DNA of 5,998 nucleotides from an uncultured Caryophanales bacterium (GTDB lineage: Bacteria; Bacillota_I; Bacilli_A; RF39; UBA660): positions 1 to 5,998 of the forward strand of contig CALCBO010000079.1 in assembly GCA_937897245.1 (NCBI GenBank), in the 5' to 3' direction. The notes beneath the pieces are model-generated. The model was not told the DNA's origin. It worked only from the letters and a program-made list of their open reading frames with translations, and did no database searches. Of the stretch, positions 1 to 5,890 are shown one piece after another. Within the stretch, counting starts at the first letter, position 1; each line of letters begins with the position of its first letter. A program made the translations under genes and the position numbers.

Positions 1-1
1 A

Positions 2-1129
2 GTAGAGTATGTTGAAGTTGAAGAACCACCTAAAAAAGAGAAAAAGAAGAAAGAAAAAATAAAACAAAAGAAAGAAGAAAAGCCTATTGCCAAAAAGATA
101 GTTTTACCTGGTAAGAAGGAAGAAAAAATTGAGGAAATAGAAGAAGAAGAATTAAGAGATGAAGATTTTGAAATTCGTCCTAAAAATGAAGTTATTAAGG
201 AGCCTTCTCATGATGAATTCAAATTTATGGATGATAAAGATTTTCAGGTAGAAGACGAATATATTAAGGATGAGCCAGAAATTGTTCATGTATTAGAGAC
301 TAAAGAAGTTCAGAAGGAAACAAAGGTTGAAGAAGTAAAAAATGTTCCTCCTGTTCCGCCTGTGCGTGAAACTCGTGAAAAAAAACATGAGGATAATTAT
401 TCTAATTATTTTGAAGAACCTGTTGTTGAAGAAAAATATGAGTATGAACATGAAGTGGATAGTAAACCTTATGGGATGGATAATAAGTATCAAGTATCTC
501 ATGAATATGGGATTTATGAGAAGAAAGAGGAAAAACCTTATTTTCAACCTAGTCCTATTATTTCTCCTATTTATGGTATCTTGGATAAGAATTATAAAAA
601 GGAAGATGTTAGAGAGAAGCAAGAAGTTAGAATTACTACAAATTATTCAAGAAGTAATATGAGTGTTGATGATATTCGTAATAAAGCTTATGGAAATCGT
701 AAGAGTGAAATGAATGAGGATGACGGTGATACTTTAGAGGCTGAAGATACTAGTACTAAATTTGAAGTTGATGAAGAAGATGATAATTTATTAGTAGATT
801 TGAGTGATAGAGCAAAACCTGAAGTAAAAGAGTTAACTATGGGTGATGCTTTAGAATATTTTCAAGATTTAGGACTTGAATATAATGTCGATTATGTTGA
901 TGTCAGTAAGGATAGTAATAAAGATAAAAAAACTAGTGTTAATGAAAAAGTAAAAACTACTAGAGTTGAAAAGAATAATTCATTAAACGAAGATAATAAT
1001 AAGCCTAAACCAGCCAAAAGTGCGGCGGTGGAAATAAAAAATGATACTAAGAAAAGTAAAAATGATATTGATGATGATAATGATAATTTATTTGATTTAA
1101 TTGATTCAATGTATCAAGAGTCTAATTAG
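2..1129 (+). CDS. Partial CDS: long charged, mostly disordered protein of unknown function (N-terminus outside window)
   Basis: The frame is open from base 2 to the TAG at 1127-1129, giving the last 375 residues. The first in-window ATG (227) has no convincing ribosome site and the frame upstream is fully open, so the real start lies to the left. The visible part is low complexity: a lysine-rich stretch (about residues 11-27), then long Glu/Asp/Lys/Asn-rich sequence. I see no membrane segment or catalytic motif. Three short islands stand out: a Pro/hydrophobic stretch, PSPIISPIYGILDKNY (nt 548-595), a segment rich in Leu, Tyr and Phe (nt 833-904), and an amphipathic C-terminal motif, NLFDLIDSMY (nt 1085-1114). 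This is the layout of a disordered tail carrying short binding motifs. A YtxG-type gene follows after 13 bases, so they are probably co-transcribed. A scaffold or cell-envelope role is only a guess; any folded domain would lie outside the window. I do not recognise the family. Confidence 0.85.
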   Translation, partial: VEYVEVEEPPKKEKKKKEKIKQKKEEKPIAKKIVLPGKKEEKIEEIEEEELRDEDFEIRPKNEVIKEPSHDEFKFMDDKDFQVEDEYIKDEPEIVHVLETKEVQKETKVEEVKNVPPVPPVRETREKKHEDNYSNYFEEPVVEEKYEYEHEVDSKPYGMDNKYQVSHEYGIYEKKEEKPYFQPSPIISPIYGILDKNYKKEDVREKQEVRITTNYSRSNMSVDDIRNKAYGNRKSEMNEDDGDTLEAEDTSTKFEVDEEDDNLLVDLSDRAKPEVKELTMGDALEYFQDLGLEYNVDYVDVSKDSNKDKKTSVNEKVKTTRVEKNNSLNEDNNKPKPAKSAAVEIKNDTKKSKNDIDDDNDNLFDLIDSMYQESN

Positions 1130-1130
1130 A

Positions 1131-1136
1131 AAGGAG
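1131..1136 (+). promoter_or_regulatory. Shine-Dalgarno site that fixes the start of the YtxG-like gene
   Basis: AAGGAG lies 6 bases before the ATG at 1143. The frame also has an ATG at 1101, but that start would lie inside the upstream gene, has no Shine-Dalgarno site, and would add 14 polar residues ahead of the hydrophobic segment. The 1143 start is therefore preferred. Confidence 0.8.
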
Positions 1137-1142
1137 AATTAT

Positions 1143-1430
1143 ATGGAATTTTTAAATGCTTTTTTACCTATTGTTTTATATATTCTAACAATTGTATTAG
1201 TAGTTATTTTAATAATTATTGGAGTTCGTTTATTAGCTATATTTGATACAATTGAGAGAATTTGTGATGATGTTGAGGAGAAGGTTTCTTCATTAGATGG
1301 AGCTATTTCGGTGATTAATAAAACTGTAAACGGAATATCAAATATAGGAGATTCTGTTTTATTGGGAGTAACATCTACTATCTCAAAAATATTTAAGAAA
1401 AAAAAGAAGGAGGAGAATTATTATGAGTAG
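1143..1430 (+). CDS. YtxG-like / DUF948-type small membrane protein
   Basis: A 95-residue protein. Residues about 7-32 form one long hydrophobic transmembrane segment rich in Ile, Leu and Val, followed by R29 and an amphipathic region (about 33-82) with regularly spaced hydrophobic residues and no aromatic core, as expected of a helical cytoplasmic tail. It ends with five lysines (85-89) and an acidic/tyrosine tail. This N-terminal helix plus coil-like tail, and the YtxH-family gene directly downstream, match the YtxG (DUF948) protein of the Bacillus ytxG-ytxH pair; in Bacillus that operon is associated with general-stress control. The protein has no known enzymatic role; a structural or envelope function is likely. 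The TAG stop overlaps the next start: ATG at 1423, TAG at 1428-1430, in different frames, which suggests translational coupling. The assignment rests on topology and neighbourhood more than on motif identity. Confidence 0.72.
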   Translation: MEFLNAFLPIVLYILTIVLVVILIIIGVRLLAIFDTIERICDDVEEKVSSLDGAISVINKTVNGISNIGDSVLLGVTSTISKIFKKKKKEENYYE

Positions 1431-1830
1431 AGATAAAAAATTAGGATTGGGAAAATTTGTTTTAGGGGCAGCTGTTGGTGCAGGAATTGGAGTTTTGTTA
1501 GCACCAAAATCAGGAAGTGAAACACGTAAGGAGTTAAAGACAAAATTTGATGAATTTGTAGAACAAATAAAAAACCTTAAAGTCGATGATGTAAAAAAAG
1601 AATTTGATCAAAAATTAAAAGAAATAAAAAAAGAACTTGCAGAATTAGATAAAGAAAAAGTATTAGAGATTGCTAAAGAAAAAGGTAATGATGCAAAAAA
1701 GAAAGCTCAAGAGCTTGTGGAATTAGCTAAAGAAAAAGGTACTCCAGTTCTTAAAAAAACGGCTGAAGATATTTTAGATAAAGTAATTAAAGTATCTCAA
1801 GAAACAATTAAAAAATTAGAAAATAAGTAA
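1423..1830 (+). CDS. ytxH: YtxH-family envelope/stress protein
   Basis: A 135-residue protein. A glycine/alanine-rich hydrophobic segment (about residues 8-27, with repeated GxxxG-like spacing) is followed directly by APKSGSETRKEL (27-38). This hydrophobic segment plus APKSG-ETR signature is diagnostic of the YtxH family. Residues 40-135 are a lysine/glutamate-rich amphipathic helical region resembling LEA or apolipoprotein-like proteins. It contains two similar copies of a short unit (LEIAKEKG at 81-88 and VELAKEKG at 99-106, 18 residues apart). No catalytic residues are apparent. The likely location is the membrane, with the charged helix lying on or near it. The start has a strong site, AAGGAGG at 1407-1413, located inside the upstream gene. 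The 8-base overlap with the YtxG-like frame indicates one operon. YtxJ, the third member in Bacillus, is not present downstream. Confidence 0.88.
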   Translation: MSRDKKLGLGKFVLGAAVGAGIGVLLAPKSGSETRKELKTKFDEFVEQIKNLKVDDVKKEFDQKLKEIKKELAELDKEKVLEIAKEKGNDAKKKAQELVELAKEKGTPVLKKTAEDILDKVIKVSQETIKKLENK

Positions 1831-1858
1831 AATGAATTTGCTTTTGCATATTCATTTT
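1829..1858 (+). terminator. Hairpin at the end of the ytxG-ytxH unit (probable terminator)
   Basis: AAAATGAAT (1829-1837) pairs with ATTCATTTT (1850-1858). After one T-T mismatch, TGC/GCA close a TTTT loop (1842-1845). The 5' arm begins inside the ytxH stop codon. The 3' arm itself supplies the T-run (five Ts, 1855-1859), but there is no long U-tract after it, so termination may be partial. Confidence 0.6.
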
Positions 1859-1880
1859 TACTATATAAGGTGAGGTTTAG

Positions 1881-2489
1881 ATGATATCAATTAGAGATAA
1901 TATAAAGAGATTAAAAGAAAAAAGACAGAGACTTAAAGCTATTCAATTAATGGATCAAGAAAGGATTAATAGTAATTATGTTGGTAGATATTATAATGAT
2001 ACTTTACATACAGGTCTTAATAATGGTAAATTAGTTATTATTACTCCAGAACAATGTTGTATTGAAGATGCTAAAGGTGCAGTTAATCATAAAAAAGCAG
2101 CACAAAGAGTTTTAGAGTTAATAAAAAGTGAACATATTGATATTAATTCTTTATCTGAGTCTGATTTTGGTTTTTCATTAGCAAAAGATGAGGGATATAT
2201 TGTTATTCGAATGGTTCCCATTATGATTGGTTATTCAACAATATGCTTGCCAGAAAAAGTTAATTCTTTTCAATTACAAAAGTTAAAAGAATTTAATGAT
2301 TATGTAGTTGATTTTAATAATCATTCTAAGTATTCTATAGAATTAAAGATATCTTATTCTAATCCTGAAGTGGAATATTCAGATTTAGAAATAGAGATTG
2401 ATAAATTACAAGATTGTGTAGATGATACTATTTCTACAGATGATATAATTGTTTATGATGATAGTATTAATACAATTAATAGTAAATAA
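1881..2489 (+). CDS. Hypothetical soluble protein, 202 residues
   Basis: The ATG at 1881 follows AAGGTGAGG (1867-1875), a good ribosome site. I do not recognise the protein. It has no signal peptide or transmembrane helix. The first 30 residues are basic and probably helical. Residues about 50-56 (KLVIITP) and 104-123 (a hydrophobic strand-like stretch including IVIRMVPIMIGYSTICLP) look like core beta strands. Residues 70-84 (HKKAAQRVLELIKSE) look like a helix. The last 40 residues are acidic and probably flexible. Cysteines occur at 59, 60, 122 and 179 but do not form a metal-binding pattern. It is separated from ytxH by a hairpin and 50 bases. No credible promoter fits between that hairpin and the ribosome site, so expression may depend on read-through. 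Base composition and codon use look like the neighbours. A compact alpha/beta fold is an inference from the hydrophobicity pattern only. Confidence 0.75.
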   Translation: MISIRDNIKRLKEKRQRLKAIQLMDQERINSNYVGRYYNDTLHTGLNNGKLVIITPEQCCIEDAKGAVNHKKAAQRVLELIKSEHIDINSLSESDFGFSLAKDEGYIVIRMVPIMIGYSTICLPEKVNSFQLQKLKEFNDYVVDFNNHSKYSIELKISYSNPEVEYSDLEIEIDKLQDCVDDTISTDDIIVYDDSINTINSK

Positions 2490-2499
2490 TATGTTATGT

Positions 2500-2520
2500 T
2501 GAGTTTTTATATAAAACTTA
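2500..2520 (+). terminator. Weak hairpin after the hypothetical gene
   Basis: TGAGTTTT (2500-2507) can pair with AAAACTTA (2513-2520), with one G-U pair, around a TATAT loop. It lies 10 bases after the stop at 2487-2489 but has almost no GC and no U-tract, so it may be only a weak terminator. Confidence 0.3.
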
Positions 2521-2529
2521 TTATATGAT

Positions 2530-2557
2530 TTGACTTTTTTAGTATTTGTGATATTAT
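2530..2557 (+). promoter_or_regulatory. Sigma-A-type promoter of the T-box/tyrS transcript
   Basis: TTGACT (2530-2535) is a near-consensus -35. TATTAT (2552-2557) lies 16 bases downstream and is preceded by TGA, making an extended -10 (TGnTATTAT). The predicted start of transcription, around 2563-2566, is just before Stem I of the T-box leader, which supports the call. Confidence 0.75.
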
Positions 2558-2570
2558 AAATATATGTTTT

Positions 2571-2770
2571 CGATAAAGAAGCAATTAGTAGAAGTAATTA
2601 TTGATTATAGAGATTTAGTGGTTGGTGAAAACTAAAATATTTATTATTTTGAATTACAGGTTTCTTTGAAAAATCGTTTATCGCGTTAAGATAAGAGAGA
2701 GCATGTTTTAACATGAATTAAGGTGGTACCGCGAATTTTTCGTCCTTATGGATGAATTGTTCGCGTTTTT
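2571..2770 (+). promoter_or_regulatory. Tyrosine T-box riboswitch (tRNA-Tyr sensing leader of tyrS)
   Basis: Stem I base: CGAT/ATCG (2571-2574, 2673-2676) and AAAGAA/TTCTTT (2575-2580, 2662-2667). The internal loop has AGTA (2587-2590) opposite GAA (2651-2653), the usual S-turn elements, then TAC at 2655-2657, the tyrosine specifier codon read by the GUA anticodon. An upper helix (2592-2598 with 2643-2649) leads to a distal hairpin (2614-2619/2631-2636) whose loop contains GGTTGGTG. A short Stem II-like hairpin (2677-2695) and a Stem III (2702-2706/2711-2715) follow. The T-box core AAGGTGGTACCGCG (2720-2733) holds the UGGU bulge (2724-2727), which matches the ACCA end of tRNA-Tyr. Antiterminator: AAGG (2720-2723) with CCTT (2744-2747). 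Uncharged tRNA-Tyr should favour the antiterminator and switch tyrS on; when the tRNA is charged, the terminator forms. Specifier and downstream gene agree. Confidence 0.95.
2730..2770 (+). terminator. T-box attenuator terminator
   Basis: CGCGAA (2730-2735) pairs with TTCGCG (2760-2765). A small internal loop follows, then TTCGTCC (2739-2745) pairs with GGATGAA (2750-2756) around a TTAT loop. Five Ts follow (2766-2770). The 5' arm overlaps the T-box core and the CCTT used by the antiterminator, so the two structures are mutually exclusive. Confidence 0.92.
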
Positions 2771-2798
2771 ATTTGAATAAAGATTAGGAGGAAAAAAT

Positions 2799-4031
2799 AT
2801 GACATTTTTTGAAGAATTACAATGGAGAGGCTTAATTAAGGATGTTGCTGGAGAGGATATTGCAGATAAGTTAAATAATGAAAAGATTACTTTTTATTGG
2901 GGAACTGATCCCACCGCAGATAGTCTACATTTAGGACATTATTCAAGCTTAGTAACAGCTAAAAGATTAGCTAAGGCTGGGCATCATCCTATTTTATTAT
3001 GTGGTGGAGCTACAGGATTGATTGGAGATCCTAGACCAACCGCAGAAAGGGAAATAATTACAAAAGAACAATTAAATAAAAATTTAGAAGGAATAAAGGT
3101 TCAAGTAACTAAAATATTTGATGGTAAGGCAGAAGTAGTTAATAATTATGATTGGTTTAAGGGTTATGAATTCACTGATGTTTTACGTGATATAGGTAAA
3201 TATATTACAGTTAATTATATGTTAGATAAAGACATTATTAAAAGAAGATTGGAAACTGGAATTACTTTTGCAGAGTTTGCTTATATGTTAATTCAAGGAT
3301 ATGATTTTTTATGGTTGTATCAAAATAAAAATTGTATTATGCAAGTTGAGGGTTCTGATCAATGGGGGAATATTACTACAGGTATTGATTTAATTAAAAA
3401 GAAACTTGGTAAAGAAGCATATGCTTTTACTATGCCTTTAGTACTTGATAGATATGGTAATAAGTTTGGTAAGAGTGAAGGAAATGCGTTATGGTTAGAT
3501 GAGAATAAGACTTCAGCTTATGAATTATATCAATATTTGATAAATGTAGATGATGAGATGGTAATTAATTATTTAAAAATATTTACTTTTCTTACTGTAG
3601 ATGAGATTAAAGAATTAGAAAAGAAGAATAAAGAAAAACCAGAATTAAGAGAAGCTCATAAAGCATTAGCTAGAGAAATAATTAGTGATTTACATGGAAA
3701 AGAATCTTATGAAGAAGCAGTTAAAATTAGTGAAAGTTTGTTTAGTGGTAATATAAAAGATTTTACTGCTAAAGATGTTGAGGTAGCATTTAAAGGTCTT
3801 ACTCCATTTGAGATAGATAGTGATATGAATTTAGTAGATTTATTAATTAATGGTAAGGTATGTTCTAGTAAGAGAGAAGCTAGAGAGTTTATTAATAATG
3901 GTTCTATTACTATTAATGGAGAGAGAATAAAAGAATTAGATTATGTAGTTTCTAAGGATAAATGTATTGATTCAAAATATATAGTAATACGACGTGGTAA
4001 GAAGAAATATTTTATAGGAATTTATAACTAG
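2799..4031 (+). CDS. tyrS: Tyrosyl-tRNA synthetase (TyrRS, class I), EC 6.1.1.1
   Basis: Cytoplasmic enzyme that activates tyrosine with ATP and attaches it to tRNA-Tyr. The 410 residues are close to the usual 400-425 for bacterial TyrS. The Rossmann catalytic domain begins with FYWGTDPTADSLHLGH (32-47), which contains the HIGH motif as HLGH and the substrate-site Tyr33 region. GGATGLIGDP (69-78) follows, then YMLIQGYDF (162-170) and GSDQWGNIT (185-193), which carry tyrosine-binding Tyr, Gln and Asp positions. The KMSKS motif appears as KFGKS (222-226), the form typical of bacterial TyrRS. The C-terminal region from about 343 (NLVDLLINGKVCSSKREARE, 344-363) is the S4-type RNA-binding domain for tRNA-Tyr. 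Start: AGGAGG at 2786-2791, seven bases before the ATG. Expression is controlled by the upstream T-box. The TAG stop runs into a strong terminator, so it is probably monocistronic. No key residue appears missing. Confidence 0.98.
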   Translation: MTFFEELQWRGLIKDVAGEDIADKLNNEKITFYWGTDPTADSLHLGHYSSLVTAKRLAKAGHHPILLCGGATGLIGDPRPTAEREIITKEQLNKNLEGIKVQVTKIFDGKAEVVNNYDWFKGYEFTDVLRDIGKYITVNYMLDKDIIKRRLETGITFAEFAYMLIQGYDFLWLYQNKNCIMQVEGSDQWGNITTGIDLIKKKLGKEAYAFTMPLVLDRYGNKFGKSEGNALWLDENKTSAYELYQYLINVDDEMVINYLKIFTFLTVDEIKELEKKNKEKPELREAHKALAREIISDLHGKESYEEAVKISESLFSGNIKDFTAKDVEVAFKGLTPFEIDSDMNLVDLLINGKVCSSKREAREFINNGSITINGERIKELDYVVSKDKCIDSKYIVIRRGKKKYFIGIYN

Positions 4032-4062
4032 AAGATACTAATTATTAGTATTTTCTTTTTTT
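4031..4062 (+). terminator. Rho-independent terminator of tyrS
   Basis: GAAGATACTAA (4031-4041) pairs with TTAGTATTTTC (4045-4055) over 11 pairs with one G-U, around a TTA loop, followed by seven Ts (4056-4062). The 5' arm starts on the last base of the tyrS stop codon. Confidence 0.93.
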
Positions 4063-4084
4063 GGTGGAAAAATAAAAATTCTTT

Positions 4085-4093
4085 TGATAAAAT
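4085..4093 (+). promoter_or_regulatory. Candidate extended -10 promoter for the propeller/phosphatase operon
   Basis: TGATAAAAT provides TGn followed by TAAAAT, one mismatch from consensus. No good -35 lies 16-18 bases upstream, where the terminator U-tract and TGGAAA are found. A start near 4100 would give a very short leader that still contains the GGAGG ribosome site. The strong terminator upstream makes a new promoter here necessary or at least likely. Confidence 0.4.
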
Positions 4094-4103
4094 GAAATTA
4101 CAT

Positions 4104-4108
4104 GGAGG
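4104..4108 (+). promoter_or_regulatory. Shine-Dalgarno site that fixes the propeller gene start
   Basis: GGAGG lies 5 bases before the ATG at 4114. An in-frame ATG at 4102 overlaps this site and has no site of its own, so 4114 is the better start. Confidence 0.8.
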
Positions 4109-4113
4109 TATTT

Positions 4114-5322
4114 ATGAATCAGAAAGTACAAAAAAAAATTAGATATATATGTTTTTTCTTAATTATATTTCTTATACTAGAAATAGTTTATGTTAGTTAT
4201 AATTTGGTATATAAAAAGGAAAAGTCATTATATTTTGATGGAATAAATGCAATAGAAAAATATGATGATTATTATATAGCAGTTGGAAGTAACAATAATA
4301 ATGATAAAAATTATGAGAAAGCTAAGTTAACTAAATATAATAGTAAAAGAGAAAAGATATATGAGTATTTATATAATGTAGGATATAATAGTTCTTTTTT
4401 TGGAGTATGTATTGATAAAGATAGTATTGTAGCAGTTGGTAGTTATGAAAAAAGTAAGGTGGAACATGAAGATTTAATTAGAAGAGCATTAATTGTTAAA
4501 TATGATATGGATGGAAATGTTTTATTTGAAAAAGATTTTCAATTATTGGATAATTCTAAGTTTACAAGTGTAAAGGCAGTAGATGATGGTTATTTAGTTA
4601 CTGGACAGAGTGTATATAAAAATACACGTATTGGGAATGATACTGGTGGAGCTATTTTGATTAAGTATGATTTAGATGGTAATATTATATGGAAACAAAC
4701 TTATGGAAGTAATAAATCTGCTATATTTAATGATTTATTAGTTGTGAATGGTGCTATTTATACGGTAGGAACTGATGCTGATCATGTTGGAATTCTTTGT
4801 AAATATGATTTAGATGGTAATTATATTACATATAATGATTATTTATATATTGATGATTTAGGTTTCAGTGGAATTGTTAGTGTTGGTGATGAGTTGTTTG
4901 TTAGTGGGGCTAATAGAAATAATAATACTACTAATGCAATGATTGTGAAATATGATTTTGATTGTACTTATATTGAAGAAAAAGTATATGCTAATGATGG
5001 TTCAATTAGATATAATAAATTAATTAAAGATAATAATGATAATTTAATAGCTATTGGAATTATATCTTCTAAAAAGGAAATGAAAGATAAAACTACTACT
5101 GCAGAGCAATTAAATTATGATGGGATTATTGGTAAATATGATACTTCATTACAAGAATTACAAGTAGAAATATATGGTGATGAGAGAGATGACTATTTTA
5201 CAGATTTATTATTAGAAGAAAATGGATATATGATATTAGGTTATTCTTCTTATGAAGATGGTAGTTATTTAAGTAAATTTATTCATTATAGTGAGGCTTT
5301 AAAGGTGTTGGGAGTTGATTAG
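4114..5322 (+). CDS. Membrane-anchored beta-propeller protein, probably seven-bladed, function unknown
   Basis: 402 residues. A basic N-terminus (K4, K7, K8, R10) precedes one hydrophobic segment (about 11-33), which predicts N-in topology with the rest outside the membrane. Cys13 sits at the start of the hydrophobic core, not after a lipobox, so this is a signal anchor, not a lipoprotein. The remainder repeats a two-part unit. One part is a hydrophobic strand ending in a small residue-x-Gly pattern (AVGS 56-59, AVGS 107-110, VTGQ 162-165, TVGT 217-220, VSGA 263-266, AIGI 313-316, LGYS 375-378). The other is a KYDxDGN-like strand (74, 129, 184, 230, 279, 341, and KFIHYS at 388). Seven copies about 46-62 residues apart fit a propeller, with the last strand completing the first blade. 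No catalytic motif is visible. The ligand is unknown; binding of a cell-surface partner is an inference. The next gene begins two bases after its stop. Confidence 0.8.
   Translation: MNQKVQKKIRYICFFLIIFLILEIVYVSYNLVYKKEKSLYFDGINAIEKYDDYYIAVGSNNNNDKNYEKAKLTKYNSKREKIYEYLYNVGYNSSFFGVCIDKDSIVAVGSYEKSKVEHEDLIRRALIVKYDMDGNVLFEKDFQLLDNSKFTSVKAVDDGYLVTGQSVYKNTRIGNDTGGAILIKYDLDGNIIWKQTYGSNKSAIFNDLLVVNGAIYTVGTDADHVGILCKYDLDGNYITYNDYLYIDDLGFSGIVSVGDELFVSGANRNNNTTNAMIVKYDFDCTYIEEKVYANDGSIRYNKLIKDNNDNLIAIGIISSKKEMKDKTTTAEQLNYDGIIGKYDTSLQELQVEIYGDERDDYFTDLLLEENGYMILGYSSYEDGSYLSKFIHYSEALKVLGVD
5310..5314 (+). promoter_or_regulatory. Ribosome site supporting a TTG start for the phosphatase gene
   Basis: GGGAG lies 10 bases before the TTG at 5325 and inside the end of the propeller gene. 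An in-frame TGA at 5316-5318 rules out any earlier start, and the RHG motif begins only six codons after the TTG. Confidence 0.6.
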
Positions 5323-5324
5323 TT

Positions 5325-5861
5325 TTGATAATTACTTTAGTAAGGCATGGTCAGACTGAGAATAACTTTCTAAAAAAATTAGAGGGTATTGGTAATAGTA
5401 TGATGAACGATACTGGAAGAAGGCAGTGTCAACGGTTAAAAAATAAAATAAGGGATAATTTTTATGATTATTGTTATATGTCTCCTAGTATTCGTTGTGT
5501 TGAGACAGCTATTATCTTAGTAGGTGATAGAGTAGAAACAATTCCTGATGAGAGATTAAATGAAAGAGCTTTAGGTTATTATGAGGGGCGTAATGTAGAA
5601 GAATATAATGCTTATAAATATTGGAATTATGATTTAAATAGAAATGATTTAGATGTAGAAGATATTCATAGTGTTTTTGAGAGGTGTAATGATTTTTTAA
5701 ATTATATTATGAAAAAATATGATAAAGATTCACATATTATGATTGTTACTCATTCTGCTCCTTATAGAGCTTTAAGATATTTACTTAAGAAAAATAAATT
5801 AGAAGGTTATTTATTAGATGGGGTAATAGATAATTGTCAAATAGAAGAGTTTAAAATATAA
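5325..5861 (+). CDS. Histidine phosphatase superfamily protein (phosphoglycerate mutase-like branch)
   Basis: 178 residues, with a TTG start. The N-terminal strand leads into RHGQTEN (7-13), the superfamily signature; His8 is the expected phospho-acceptor and Arg7 a phosphate-pocket residue. NDTGRRQCQRL (28-38) matches the usual LTxxGxxQA region. SPSIRCVETA (53-62) supplies the second pocket arginine (Arg57). LNERALGYYEG (78-88) supplies the acid Glu80. IVTHSAP (140-146) supplies the second catalytic His143. All core residues are therefore present. The protein is somewhat shorter than typical GpmB/PhoE/CobC-type members (about 200 residues) and has no signal peptide, so it should be a cytoplasmic phosphomonoesterase. 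The substrate cannot be read from the sequence: sugar phosphates, nucleotides and alpha-ribazole phosphate are all known for the family. No cobalamin or glycolysis genes are nearby to decide. The two-base gap after the propeller gene implies one operon and probably coupled translation. Confidence 0.9.
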   Translation: MIITLVRHGQTENNFLKKLEGIGNSMMNDTGRRQCQRLKNKIRDNFYDYCYMSPSIRCVETAIILVGDRVETIPDERLNERALGYYEGRNVEEYNAYKYWNYDLNRNDLDVEDIHSVFERCNDFLNYIMKKYDKDSHIMIVTHSAPYRALRYLLKKNKLEGYLLDGVIDNCQIEEFKI

Positions 5862-5863
5862 GA

Positions 5864-5887
5864 AAAAAACATCCGAGGATGTTTTTT
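5864..5887 (+). terminator. Bidirectional terminator between the phosphatase gene and rpsD
   Basis: AAAAAACATC (5864-5873) pairs with GATGTTTTTT (5878-5887) around a CGAG loop. The A-run on one arm and T-run on the other give a U-tract on whichever strand is transcribed. This suits the convergent genes on either side, whose stops lie 2 and 3 bases from the stem. Confidence 0.9.
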
Positions 5888-5890
5888 GTT

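Noticed and set aside
227..229. ATG at 227 as the true start of the first gene
   Set aside because: The frame is open to the window edge with the same acidic/basic composition, and no good ribosome site precedes 227.
293..622. 109-codon open frame on the minus strand
   Set aside because: It is opposite the charged gene. Its Phe/Ile/Arg-rich product is the mirror of A/G-rich codons, and it has no ribosome site.
342..662. 106-codon open frame on the plus strand inside the first gene
   Set aside because: Out-of-frame shadow with Ile/Leu/Lys/Met bias and no ribosome site; the surrounding frame is open across the entire region.
1101..1142. Earlier ATG for the YtxG-like gene
   Set aside because: It lies inside the upstream gene without a ribosome site, and the added residues are the out-of-frame reading of that gene; AAGGAG points to 1143.
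1838..1867. Possible promoter (TTGCTT, then TATATA) before the 1881 gene
   Set aside because: The start of transcription would fall at or after the ribosome site at 1867-1875, and the -35 is inside the hairpin loop.
4114..4213. Lipoprotein signal in the propeller protein
   Set aside because: Cys13 is at the beginning of the hydrophobic stretch with no lipobox (L-x-x-C at its end) pattern, so a signal anchor fits better.
4500..5180. Repeated AAATATGAT-type motifs as a DNA repeat array
   Set aside because: They are in frame, unevenly spaced and diverged, and are explained by the repeated KYD strands of the propeller.
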